This document shows, in pieces, positions 35,475-43,161 of a stretch of DNA of 64,000 nucleotides. The notes under the pieces are model-generated. The model ran no database searches, was not told where the DNA came from, and saw only the letters and a program-made list of their open reading frames with translations. Each line of letters starts with the position of its first letter. Positions within the stretch are counted from its first letter, which is position 1. This DNA is from Nitrospira sp. (lineage in GTDB: Bacteria; Nitrospirota; Nitrospiria; Nitrospirales; Nitrospiraceae), in the NCBI GenBank assembly GCA_030123565.1, contig CP126122.1, positions 3,734,800 to 3,798,799 on the forward strand, given 5' to 3'. The position numbers and the translations under genes are program-made.

Positions 35475-36679
35475 GCGTAGTGTCCAAGAATTAACTGGAC
35501 AGTTGTTTCTTCTCCTTCCGGTGGCGGTGTGGCGTACCACCGGGTTGGATCTGTTCGAGGGGTTGACGGCAGCGAGCGAGCTTTTGCTGAATGGATTCGA
35601 CCGTCGCCGTCCAGACGAAGGGGCTGGGATTCTCATTCCACGCCGCCAGGAACTCGGTAATCGCGTTTTGCAAGTCTTCCACACTGGAGAAAGAACCGCG
35701 GCGCACCCGTTTGGCAGTCAGTTCTCCGAACCAGCGCTCGATGAGATTGAGCCAACTGGAACTGGTCGGCACGAAGTGAGGGCGAAAGCGGGGATGCCGT
35801 GTGAGCCAGGCGTGCACCTTGGGATGCTTGTGGGTGCCGTAGTTGTCCAGCACCAAGTGCAAGGGCGTGTCTCCCGGAAACTCCTGGTCCAGTCGACGCA
35901 GGAATTTCAAAAACTCCTGGTGCCGATGCCGCTCGTAGCACTGGCCGATGACCCGGCCCTGCAAGACTTCCAGGGCGGCAAACAGTGTCGTCATGCCATG
36001 GCGCTTGTAATCGTGCGTCATCGTGCCGCAGCGCCCCTTCTTCAAAGGCAGGCCCGGTTGCGTGCGGTCCACTGCTTGGATCTGGCTTTTCTCATCCACG
36101 CACAGCACCAGGGCCTGCTGTGGAGGATTCAGATACAGGCCGACCACATCGGTCAGCTTTTCCAGAAACCTGGGATCGCGCGACAGCTTGAAACTCTTGA
36201 CCCGGTGCGGCTTGAGATTGTGACGGCGCCAGATGTTGTTGACCGTGGATTTGCTCACGCCTTGGCTCTCCGCCATGAGTCGGCAACTCCAGTGCGTCAT
36301 CCCCTTCGGCTTGGTTTGTAGGGTCGCCTCTACGATGGCTTTGATCTTGTTTGTTCCATAGGTGGGCTTGCGCCCGCGGCCGGGCGCTACCTCCCACAGA
36401 CTCTTCATGCCTTGCTCCGCGAACCGGGCGCGCCACAAGATCACCGTCTTCCGATTGGTCTCCAACAGTCTGGCGATCTCACTGTCCGACTGGCCACGCG
36501 CGGCCGCCAACACGATCCGGCCTCGAAGCACCACTTGTTGTGGAGTTCCGTGCGCCGCTAGCCATTGCTGAATCTGTTCCCGGTCGCTGGCGCTCAAAGT
36601 CAGGGCGGGAATCATTCGGGGCATGCCTTAGCGTGCCTGAATCCCTGCGGTATGTCCATCTATTTGCTGGACACTACAC
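35475..36679 (-). mobile_element. IS630-family insertion sequence (1205 bp)
   Basis: Terminal inverted repeats start GCGTAGTGTCCA on the left and GTGTAGTGTCCA on the right (read inward). They remain similar for about 28 bp, including a second TGGACA block. TA flanks both ends (35473-35474 and 36680-36681), and the rebuilt target is CTAG, the preferred IS630 target with TA duplication. The only gene is the transposase. The intact frame and clean target duplication suggest a recent insertion. Confidence 0.88.
35491..36624 (-). CDS. IS630-family transposase
   Basis: A 377-residue transposase with an N-terminal helix-turn-helix region (about residues 10-130) and a DDE catalytic domain. Asp177 lies in Leu-Cys-Val-Asp-Glu-Lys-Ser, Asp260 in Val-Leu-Asp-Asn-Tyr-Gly-Thr-His-Lys, and Glu296 in Trp-Leu-Asn-Leu-Ile-Glu-Arg-Trp-Phe. 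All three metal-binding residues are present and the frame is full length, so it is probably active. Confidence 0.92.
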   Translation of the reverse strand: MPRMIPALTLSASDREQIQQWLAAHGTPQQVVLRGRIVLAAARGQSDSEIARLLETNRKTVILWRARFAEQGMKSLWEVAPGRGRKPTYGTNKIKAIVEATLQTKPKGMTHWSCRLMAESQGVSKSTVNNIWRRHNLKPHRVKSFKLSRDPRFLEKLTDVVGLYLNPPQQALVLCVDEKSQIQAVDRTQPGLPLKKGRCGTMTHDYKRHGMTTLFAALEVLQGRVIGQCYERHRHQEFLKFLRRLDQEFPGDTPLHLVLDNYGTHKHPKVHAWLTRHPRFRPHFVPTSSSWLNLIERWFGELTAKRVRRGSFSSVEDLQNAITEFLAAWNENPSPFVWTATVESIQQKLARCRQPLEQIQPGGTPHRHRKEKKQLSS

Positions 36680-37126
36680 TAGCCCCCCTGCGGCACCACC
36701 TCGGCACAGTAGACGAGTTAACATCTAGGAAAATCTATGCAGTCGCGAATTATCTCCGCGACTTTAAAGGTCGTGAGAACGAGCTGACACATAAAAAAAT
36801 CCCGTTCTGGGAGATTACGGAGAGAGCTAAGCGGTTTGTCAAGGCTGACAAGATCGCTTATCGGCTTGGTCTCGTTAACCGAATAATGAAGGAGGTGGAA
36901 GTCATGAGAGTGAGGGTGCTAAAGGACGGGATCCCAATTTTGGGCAACTATACTTACCCGCACAAAGAGGTTGAGTTGTCAATCTCGGAGGACGAGTGGA
37001 TGTCGGAGGATGTCCAGAGGTTCGTTCGGGAGAAGATGATCGAGAAGATACAAAGTGCGGATGACCCTCAACTTAGCCAGGAATGATCGGATAAACTGAA
37101 GAACATCGAACCTGCTCATCCGCGTG

Positions 37127-37214
37127 GCCTAACAAACGCGTCCAGGCGACGGCTTACAGCTTCCGCTCCTGCGTCGCTGCGGCTTCCAGCCGTGCTTGGC
37201 GCCAAGCGTTAGCC
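37127..37214 (+). other. Integron-type attC recombination site (88 bp)
   Basis: R'' GCCTAAC (37127-37133) and R' GTTAGCC (37208-37214) bound the site. Eight-base spacers follow on each side, then L'' CCAGGCGACGGCT pairs with L' AGCCGTGCTTGG with one extra unpaired base. These features (R and L boxes, spacers, extrahelical base, variable loop) are those of attC sites folded from one strand. It begins 40 bp after the stop of the split cassette gene, the expected place. Confidence 0.7.
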
Positions 37215-37255
37215 CGAGCACGCTGATGTTTAGACGAATATTTAGGAGGTGCAAC

Positions 37256-37276
37256 ATGACAAAAGAAGTCAAAGAA
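37256..37276 (+). pseudogene. Start of a gene cut off by the REP-associated transposase element
   Basis: TTTAGGAGGTGCAAC directly precedes ATG-ACA-AAA-GAA-GTC, an excellent ribosome-binding site and start just after the attC. After seven codons the sequence enters the REP end of the RAYT element, so the gene is interrupted. Its remaining part could be the frame after 38204, but this cannot be shown. Confidence 0.35.
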
Positions 37277-38203
37277 GGGGTCAGATCTTGCTTCATGCCT
37301 CTCTGTGAGCTACACTACGCGCCATGGCACGCCCACTGCGTCTTGAGTTTTCTGGGGCGCTCTACCACGTCACGGCCCGGGGCAACGCCCGGCAGGACAT
37401 CTTCCTGGACGACGAGGACCGGCAACGCTTTCTCGAGGGACTGGCACGCGTCGTCTCCCGCTTTCATCTCCTGGTGCACGCCTATTGCTTGATGGAGAAC
37501 CACTTTCATCTGGTGGTGGAAACGCCCGAGGCCAATCTGTCGAAGGCCATGCGCCAGCTCAACGGGGTCTATACTCAAGCCTTTAACCGTCGTCATGGTC
37601 GGGTCGGCCACGTGTTGCAAGGCCGTTTCAAAGCGATTGTCGTCGACCGGGACAGCTATCTGCTGGAGCTCTGCCGATACGTGGTCCTTAATCCGGTGCG
37701 CGCCAGGACCATTCACAAACCCGATGCCTATCTGTGGTCGAGCTACCAAGCCACGGCGGGACTCGCCCCTACGCCACCCTATCTGACGGTGGACTGGCTG
37801 CTGTCTCAGTTTGGCCGACAGCGTGCGGCTGCGCAGCGGAAGTACCGAGTCTTCGTCGCCGAAGGGATCGGCCAGGGGTCCCCCTGGGACCAGGTCCGGG
37901 GACAGGTGCTCCTCGGAAGCGAGCGATTCGTGGCACGCCTGGCGTCTGCGTTCCGGGAGAAGCGTCCACTGAAAGAGATTCCCAGACAACAGCGGTTTGC
38001 GGGCCGACCAACGCTGAGCCAGTTGTTATCCACCCGTTCCCCTGCCACGCGCGCACGACGCAATGCGACCATTCGTCGTGCCCACCTGGAACACGGCTAT
38101 AGCCTGGCTGAGATCGGCCAAGCCGTGGGCTTGCACTATTCGACCATCAGTCGCATCGTCAATGTCCATGAATCTGAAAATGCACATTACAAGATCTGAC
38201 CCC
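37277..38203 (+). mobile_element. REP-associated transposase element with perfect 14-bp inverted ends
   Basis: GGGGTCAGATCTTG at 37277-37290 and CAAGATCTGACCCC at 38190-38203 are exact inverted repeats flanking the Y1-type transposase gene. The right end contains the transposase stop codon. A partial direct copy, CTGACCCCTATTTT, occurs again just downstream (about 38227-38240). Confidence 0.75.
37324..38199 (+). CDS. REP-associated tyrosine transposase (RAYT, Y1_Tnp)
   Basis: A 291-residue single-strand transposase. His60-Phe-His62-Leu-Val-Val-Glu is the HUH metal motif and Tyr83 in Gly-Val-Tyr-Thr-Gln-Ala-Phe-Asn is the likely nucleophile. Leu-Gln-Gly-Arg-Phe and Tyr-Val-Val-Leu-Asn-Pro-Val-Arg-Ala are family signatures. 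A C-terminal helix-turn-helix (Tyr-Ser-Leu-Ala-Glu-Ile-Gly-Gln-Ala-Val-Gly-Leu) is present. Such enzymes bind and move REP hairpins; here the adjacent inverted ends are its probable substrates. Confidence 0.92.
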   Translation: MARPLRLEFSGALYHVTARGNARQDIFLDDEDRQRFLEGLARVVSRFHLLVHAYCLMENHFHLVVETPEANLSKAMRQLNGVYTQAFNRRHGRVGHVLQGRFKAIVVDRDSYLLELCRYVVLNPVRARTIHKPDAYLWSSYQATAGLAPTPPYLTVDWLLSQFGRQRAAAQRKYRVFVAEGIGQGSPWDQVRGQVLLGSERFVARLASAFREKRPLKEIPRQQRFAGRPTLSQLLSTRSPATRARRNATIRRAHLEHGYSLAEIGQAVGLHYSTISRIVNVHESENAHYKI

Positions 38204-38309
38204 TATTTTTCCCTTTTCCCCCGTTCCCTGACCCCTATTTTCCCCCGAACAGCGTCCATACTGGCGGGGGGGAGAAGGCGCAACGGTTCCACCTCTCGAT
38301 GAAAAATCC

Positions 38310-38561
38310 GTGGCAGAGGCTACGGAGCAGTTCCTGGCAAGTCTTGGTCCGGAGGGTCAGCACCGATTTGAACGAATCGGCCAAAGGCAAGAGGAACTCT
38401 CAGCTGACGATCGTTGCTGGTTGGCTCGCACCATGTTCGGCAGCATCGCTACACTTGTCGAGCCCCACGCGAGCGTGTGGGCAAGGGTCCTCACAACGAT
38501 GGCGATTTCAACTGATGATTCAACCAATCCGAAACAAGCCCAGAAGGTTGCACCGCAATAG
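38310..38561 (+). CDS. Short uncharacterised ORF after the RAYT element
   Basis: An 83-residue mixed helical peptide starting at GTG (Met-Ala-Glu-Ala-Thr-Glu-Gln-Phe-Leu). The frame is open upstream to the element, so it may be the tail of the interrupted gene that begins at 37256. No family or clear ribosome-binding site was seen. Confidence 0.3.
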   Translation: MAEATEQFLASLGPEGQHRFERIGQRQEELSADDRCWLARTMFGSIATLVEPHASVWARVLTTMAISTDDSTNPKQAQKVAPQ

Positions 38562-38663
38562 GAATTGTTACATGGGGGGGACCTCTGAAATCCGATCCTG
38601 CTGGATATGAATTTGCGAATACAAGCTTCTTCCTGACCCACTCCTCCGCTTGAGGGAAAGAAA

Positions 38664-38800
38664 GGGGGGCGGGAGTCATTGTTTGCCGAGCGATGCTCAG
38701 AACCTGGCCGTGTGAACGGCGAAGCTGCCAGCCCAGGATTCAACCCTGCAGGTGCTTCATACGCGAAACGGTGTTCTCGTACAGACTCCCGGCCCTTTTT
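38664..38800. repeat. Family B REP-like repeat, copy 2
   Basis: The unit starts GGGGGGCGGGAGTCATTG and ends GACTCCCGGCCCTTTTT. The ends are inverted repeats, and the interior matches 33239-33367 block by block. It is the only structured feature in the gap 38562-38884. The T-run after the right arm could let it terminate transcription. Confidence 0.65.
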
Positions 38801-38865
38801 CAATGATCGATAAGTTTTATGGCCTCGTCCGAAACCTCCTGACAGGCTCTGATCAGAGAAGAACT

Positions 38866-38896
38866 GCTATCGTGCATATAGCGGATGTGCTATAAT
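38866..38896 (+). promoter_or_regulatory. Promoter and palindromic operator of the toxin-antitoxin pair
   Basis: TATAAT (38891-38896) is a perfect -10 box. It overlaps a set of inverted repeats GCTAT (38866) / ATAGC (38878) / GCTAT (38889), a layout suited to autorepression by the antitoxin. The -10 lies inside the longest toxin frame, which favours a toxin start at GTG 38903. Confidence 0.5.
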
Positions 38897-38902
38897 TCGT
38901 CC

Positions 38903-39229
38903 GTGACCTGGACCATTACCTTCCACAATAGGCTCGTGGAACATGATGTTCTCGCTCTCCCGACAGGCCTTCTGGCCAGGTTCCTCCGGTATGCCGAGAG
39001 AATGGAGATCTATGGTCCGGATCTCGGCATGCCCCATACTCGGGCCATGGGCGGAGGCTTGTTCGAACTTCGGCTCAAGGCGGCAGAGGGCATTGCGCGG
39101 GTATTGTATTGCACGGTGTCGGATCGCCAGGTTGTCATCCTGCATCAGTTTATCAAGAAGACGGAGAAAACTCCCCATACGGAACTCGACATCGCCCGAC
39201 GGAGAATGAATGAGGTGAAACATGGTTAG
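38903..39229 (+). CDS. HigB/RelE-like toxin (Gp49 family)
   Basis: About 108 residues from GTG 38903; ATG 38885 gives 114 but would overlap the -10 box. Val-Thr-Trp-Thr-Ile-Thr-Phe-His-Asn, Leu-Pro-Thr-Gly-Leu-Leu-Ala-Arg-Phe, Gly-Leu-Phe-Glu-Leu-Arg, and Leu-His-Gln-Phe-Ile-Lys-Lys-Thr-Glu-Lys-Thr-Pro are the pattern of phage-derived Gp49-like/HigB toxins, which cleave ribosome-bound mRNA. The 3' end overlaps the antitoxin gene by 8 bp. Confidence 0.85.
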   Translation: MTWTITFHNRLVEHDVLALPTGLLARFLRYAERMEIYGPDLGMPHTRAMGGGLFELRLKAAEGIARVLYCTVSDRQVVILHQFIKKTEKTPHTELDIARRRMNEVKHG

Positions 39230-39572
39230 CTCGCTCAAACGATTCAAGGCACGCGCGCTCGCACGCCCAGGCGTGAAAAAGGCCTACGATGACTTGGCTG
39301 AGGAATTCGCATTTCTCGACGAGGTCCTTAAGGCACGGTCGGAGTCCGGACTTACGCAGGCGGAAGTTGCGGCGCGCATCGGGACGACTCAATCGGCCAT
39401 TGCACGACTGGAGTCCGCTGAACCGAAACACTCGCCTTCCATCGCGACGTTACAGAAATATGCCAAGGCGCTCGGTTACAAGGTTGAGCTTCGTCTCGTG
39501 AAGGCCGAACGAAGGTTCGCAAAACGTTCGGCTGGACGTCTTTCAAAGGCGATGGTTCGCCGCTCCGCTTAG
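39222..39572 (+). CDS. HigA-like XRE antitoxin
   Basis: A 116-residue DNA-binding protein with a helix-turn-helix at about residues 45-100 (Leu-Thr-Gln-Ala-Glu-Val-Ala-Ala-Arg-Ile-Gly-Thr-Thr-Gln-Ser-Ala-Ile-Ala). It overlaps the toxin gene, as is usual for HigBA-type pairs in which the toxin comes first. It should neutralise the toxin and repress the shared promoter. The C terminus is basic. Confidence 0.87.
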   Translation: MVSSLKRFKARALARPGVKKAYDDLAEEFAFLDEVLKARSESGLTQAEVAARIGTTQSAIARLESAEPKHSPSIATLQKYAKALGYKVELRLVKAERRFAKRSAGRLSKAMVRRSA

Positions 39573-39579
39573 CGTTTGA

Positions 39580-40140
39580 ATGCCCATAGGCTTCTCCATG
39601 CCCCGCCCCGCCGAACTCATTACTCCCCGCCTCACGCTCCGACAGTGGCGGCAATCAGACCTTGAGCCCTTCGCGGCGATGAATGCCGATGCGGATGTCA
39701 TGCGCTACTACCCGGCGATTTGGTCCAGGGAAAAGAGCGACGAGTTTGCCAAACGAGTCAGGCAGCTAATAGACGAACGAGGCTGGGGGTTCTGGGCGGT
39801 TGAGGAACGGGCTTCCGGTCGATTCATCGGCTTCGTTGGGTTGCATAGGCCATCCAGCGACCTCCCCTTCGCTCCCTGCGTGGAAGTCGGCTGGCGCCTG
39901 GCCATATCTTCTTGGGGTCGAGGCTATGGCGCTGAAGCCGCACGAGCCGCCATCACGTTCGGCTTTGAACAGCTCGGACTCACCGAACTGGTTGCATTCA
40001 CTTCTATCGGTAACGCGAAGTCACGTACCCTCATGGAACGCTTGGGAATGACATTCGCCGGCGAGTTCGACCATCCGCACGTATCTATGGAGTCCGGCCT
40101 ACGTCGGCATGTGCTCTATCGCCTGGACTCTCCCCTGTGA
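39580..40140 (+). CDS. GNAT family N-acetyltransferase (RimJ/RimL-like)
   Basis: A 186-residue acetyltransferase with Thr-Pro-Arg-Leu-Thr-Leu-Arg-Gln-Trp near the N terminus, Glu-Val-Gly-Trp-Arg-Leu, and the acetyl-CoA loop region Gly-Arg-Gly-Tyr-Gly-Ala-Glu-Ala. Asn-Ala-Lys-Ser-Arg-Thr-Leu-Met-Glu-Arg-Leu-Gly is typical of the RimJ/RimL group. An alternative start at 39598 would remove six residues. Substrate unknown. Confidence 0.85.
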   Translation: MPIGFSMPRPAELITPRLTLRQWRQSDLEPFAAMNADADVMRYYPAIWSREKSDEFAKRVRQLIDERGWGFWAVEERASGRFIGFVGLHRPSSDLPFAPCVEVGWRLAISSWGRGYGAEAARAAITFGFEQLGLTELVAFTSIGNAKSRTLMERLGMTFAGEFDHPHVSMESGLRRHVLYRLDSPL

Positions 40141-40259
40141 GAGGGCAGATCTTCTCAATGGACGGGGCGTCTGTGATTTCGTGTATCCTCACGTAACGCC
40201 GGACCATCGAGCACCTGTCTGTTGCCCCGACGAGCGAAGGCATCGAAAACGCCGCCGCC

Positions 40260-40633
40260 ATGAGACTCGGAAACCCGATCCCCATCCTACGCATCTTCGA
40301 TGAAGCCAAGGCCAAGGAGTTTCATCTCGACTTTCTCGGCTTCACACTGGATTGGGAACATCGCTTTGAGGCTGGCTTGCCGCTCTACATGCAAGTGTCA
40401 AGAGACGGTTGCATCCTTCATCTGTCCGAGCACCACGGCGATGGAAGCCCCGCACGGCGCTGAGGATTGAAACGAATGATCTGGGAGCGTTGCAGCGGCA
40501 ACGTATAGCGAAGCAGTATCGATATGCCCGACCCGAGATCGTAGAAACGCCCTGGGGCAGTCAAGACATGTCGATGCACGATCCGTTCGGGAACCGTTTG
40601 ACGTTCACAAACTCCGTCGACACTGAGCGCTAG
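40260..40633 (+). pseudogene. Frameshifted VOC/bleomycin-resistance-like protein
   Basis: The first frame (40260-40463) reads Ile-Pro-Ile-Leu-Arg-Ile-Phe-Asp-Glu-Ala-Lys-Ala, then Tyr-x-x-Phe-Leu-Gly-Phe, to Leu-His-Leu-Ser-Glu-His-His-Gly-Asp-Gly-Ser-Pro. The second frame continues Thr-Ala-Leu-Arg-Ile-Glu to Asp-Pro-Phe-Gly-Asn-Arg-Leu. One missing base near 40448-40453 explains the break. Together they make a full glyoxalase/bleomycin-resistance-like fold. It may be a real mutation or a sequencing error. Confidence 0.75.
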
Positions 40634-40789
40634 GCCGCTACGCGCAGGTGGAAGTCTTGAGAGCAAACTGAACTCTTGCGGCGCGGCGAATTGGGAAAAG
40701 CGCCGAACCATATGCCGGCGGCAACGCGGTATCGCGGCGTGGCTGAGCTTGTTCGTGAGGATTTGATTTATCGACGATAACAACACATT

Positions 40790-41875
40790 ATGTCGCGGGC
40801 GATACGCGCGATGAAAACGTCCACCGTACACAACATCGTTTTGACGGCCATCAGCGTGTGCCTGACCCTGCTGGGCCTGGAACTCGCAGTTCGAATCCAT
40901 CATGGAAAGGTGCTCCAGTTTCAGTCCTCGACCGCTGAACCCCAAAATAGAATCGGCCGCATGGCCTACCATCCCCGGCTGGGCTGGATTCCGAGACCCG
41001 GTCGATTCAGCAGTGACTGGACCTCGAATGTCGACGCATCCAGTGTCCGAAGCAACGGTCGATCGATCTCGACTGCAAGTCGGCCTATTCTCGTAGTTGG
41101 CGATTCATTCACCTTTGGAGATGAGGTGGAAGACAGTGAGACGTGGGCGGCGCATCTGGAGGAAATTCTGAACAAGCGCGTGGTCAACGCCGGCGTTGGA
41201 GCGTACGGGATCGACCAAGCCTTCCTTCGGGCCGAACTTCTTTTGGAGACATACGATCCGGATGTCGTGATCCTGTCGTTCATTTCCGACGACATCAATC
41301 GAACCGAATATTCCTACTATCCATACGGCCAAGGATGGAAACCCTATTTCGAATATGGGGACGGTTCTCTCATTTTGCGGAATGTCCCTGTTCCACAAGC
41401 ACCCGCTCCTCGCAGCTCTCGCGGCTTTCAAACCTTGCGTCGTGTTCTGGGTTACAGTTTTCTCGCCGATGCCGTTCTCGACAGGATCGCCCATCAATGG
41501 TGGCAAAATCTCCCAGTCATTGAGCGGATCCATCACGATGGTGAAAATGTCAGCGTTGACCTACTCGTTCGTTTGGACGGTCTCGCAAAAGGCCGGAGGA
41601 GCCAATTCATCGCTCTCGCTTTGGCGACAAATGGCCGCATTGGAAGCAACGCCCGGCTTCCAAGCCTTGTCAAACGTGCGAGAGAGAATGGCGTCAAGGT
41701 TTTGGACCTTTCAACGGAAACGCTGCAGCTTCAGCCCAGCCAGCTGCAGAACCTGTTTCTGCCCGGTGGCCACTATGCCCCGGCAATGAACCGCTCGGTT
41801 GCCGAGCGCATTGCGGCATTCTTGGCGGAAAGAGGGATTCGATTTCCCTCCGAACAGTCGCGAACCGTTCCGTAA
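40790..41875 (+). CDS. Membrane-anchored SGNH/GDSL-like hydrolase
   Basis: A 361-residue protein with one N-terminal membrane helix (about residues 15-33). The SGNH core has Val-Gly-Asp-Ser-Phe-Thr-Phe-Gly (nucleophile Ser), Gly-Val-Gly-Ala-Tyr-Gly, Ser-Asp-Asp-Ile-Asn and a late Gly-Gly-His-Tyr-Ala-Pro carrying the catalytic His. Such enzymes hydrolyse esters, often acyl groups on envelope polysaccharides. No neighbours explain the substrate. Confidence 0.8.
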   Translation: MSRAIRAMKTSTVHNIVLTAISVCLTLLGLELAVRIHHGKVLQFQSSTAEPQNRIGRMAYHPRLGWIPRPGRFSSDWTSNVDASSVRSNGRSISTASRPILVVGDSFTFGDEVEDSETWAAHLEEILNKRVVNAGVGAYGIDQAFLRAELLLETYDPDVVILSFISDDINRTEYSYYPYGQGWKPYFEYGDGSLILRNVPVPQAPAPRSSRGFQTLRRVLGYSFLADAVLDRIAHQWWQNLPVIERIHHDGENVSVDLLVRLDGLAKGRRSQFIALALATNGRIGSNARLPSLVKRARENGVKVLDLSTETLQLQPSQLQNLFLPGGHYAPAMNRSVAERIAAFLAERGIRFPSEQSRTVP

Positions 41876-42038
41876 AAATATGTTGAACGCCAACCCGTTA
41901 CGTTTCTTCACATGCCGGCAACACTCAGCACTAAACTGCTGCCTGTGCGAGGAACGGCGACGACCGTCACGAATGTTTTCGCACAGCACCGGCTCTCAGC
42001 CGGATCGTCACCAGGAATCGCCGTCAGGAGAACCACCC

Positions 42039-42485
42039 ATGCGAATGCCCTTGCTTCATCTCCCCCTCACGATCTGTGCCGTGCTGATGTTGACGGGCTG
42101 CGCCTCCCCGCCGCAGCCGGAGGACATGCGCCGGCTGGCCGAGAAAAATCGATGGGAGCTTGCGCATTGGGGCAATCGTCCGGTTCCACACGGAGACGAT
42201 GGAGAGCCCGTGATCCTCACGTTCAAGGACGGGAGGGTGTCGGGCCATGCCGGTTGCAATCGTTATAGTGCCGCCATTGTATTTGGTCCCCGCACCGGCG
42301 AGACGAAGATATCCAAAGGCATCACCACTCGCATGGCCTGCGAGCCCAGACACATGGAGTTTGAAGCCTCGTTCATTCAAGCGTTTGAAACCTCGACGCG
42401 TTACCGCCTCGACGGTGAAAGCTTGTCATTCGAAAGCGACAGCGCCCCGCCGCTGGAGTTTTATCGCCGTCCGCTGGACCAGTGA
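42039..42485 (+). CDS. META/HslJ-like domain lipoprotein
   Basis: A 148-residue lipoprotein with a lipobox Leu-Thr-Gly-Cys near residue 21. The META-type domain contains Phe-Lys-Asp-Gly-Arg-Val-Ser-Gly-His-Ala-Gly-Cys-Asn-Arg-Tyr-Ser and Thr-Thr-Arg-Met-Ala-Cys. HslJ-like proteins are outer-membrane or periplasmic with poorly known roles. The start at 42039 has CAGGAG eight bases upstream; the frame extends upstream without homology. Confidence 0.8.
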   Translation: MRMPLLHLPLTICAVLMLTGCASPPQPEDMRRLAEKNRWELAHWGNRPVPHGDDGEPVILTFKDGRVSGHAGCNRYSAAIVFGPRTGETKISKGITTRMACEPRHMEFEASFIQAFETSTRYRLDGESLSFESDSAPPLEFYRRPLDQ

Positions 42486-42495
42486 GGTTTTCTCA

Positions 42496-43050
42496 GTGAA
42501 CGTCATCATCGCCTTTGGATTTCCCGTCGCAGTGCTGCTCGGCGGCGGCTGGGTGTTGGATCGCCTCAGCGGGCGGGCATCCGTGATCAAGCAACTAACA
42601 AGCGCAGGCCGCACGATCCCCCAACCATTGAACATGCAGTGGCTTGGTTACGGGCTTGAATCGGCATGGGGCTATTGGTTCGCCCTCCAAGACGAAGGGC
42701 GTCGAGCAGAACGAAAATTCCTCCGCTTGGATTTACTGTTCCCCTTTTTCTATGGAGGTTCACTCGCCGCGAGCCTGTGGTGGGTGTGGCTGACGTTGAA
42801 GAAACCGTTTCCCCTGACATGGATCGTGGCACCGCTTGCGATCGCCCTGATCGCAGACTGTGCAGAAAATCTCATCCAACTGAACCAGCTTACCCGCTAC
42901 CGGGATGTGCCGAGAGGTAACGGCAACCTGCAACGCCCATGGATTCGAGCGGCGAGTTGCGCAACGGTGATCAAATTGTGGTTCATGGGCGGTCTTTATA
43001 TGGGCCTGGGCGGACTTGTGTGGAAAATACTGACGGAGGGTGCGCCCTAA
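42496..43050 (+). CDS. Four-helix membrane protein of unknown function
   Basis: A 184-residue protein with about four transmembrane helices and a long cytoplasmic or periplasmic loop. No family was recognised. The start is GTG at 42496, with GAGG upstream, immediately after the lipoprotein gene (10-bp gap), so the two are probably co-transcribed. Confidence 0.55.
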   Translation: MNVIIAFGFPVAVLLGGGWVLDRLSGRASVIKQLTSAGRTIPQPLNMQWLGYGLESAWGYWFALQDEGRRAERKFLRLDLLFPFFYGGSLAASLWWVWLTLKKPFPLTWIVAPLAIALIADCAENLIQLNQLTRYRDVPRGNGNLQRPWIRAASCATVIKLWFMGGLYMGLGGLVWKILTEGAP

Positions 43051-43161
43051 CGCACGATCTCCACTCCCAGCGCCTCCATCTGTCGCGCGTACCATGCGAT
43101 TCCTGGAGACCTGTCATCGCCGTCAACAGCAATTCCTCGAAGATATCTGCAGCTCTGCCGC

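Larger units (their letters stand above)
35007..37086 (+). pseudogene. Coiled-coil membrane-anchored gene split by an IS630-family element
   Basis: Joining 35007-35474 to 36682-37086 after removing the IS and one duplicated TA restores a single open frame of 290 codons. The junction reads ...Glu-Asn-Ile-Leu-Ala-Pro-Leu-Arg-His-His. The rebuilt protein has one N-terminal transmembrane helix (about residues 15-33), a long coiled coil (about 42-125) and a soluble C-terminal domain. No family was recognised. As it stands, the first part ends 157 codons in at a stop supplied by the IS end. The gene fits a gene cassette: a core site lies upstream and an attC lies downstream. Confidence 0.85.

Noticed and set aside
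35478..36676. Alternative IS630 boundaries using the TA at 35478-35479 and 36675-36676
   Set aside because: That reading leaves the target gene frameshifted, while the TA within CTAG at 35473/36680 rebuilds a full frame and fits the known IS630 target.
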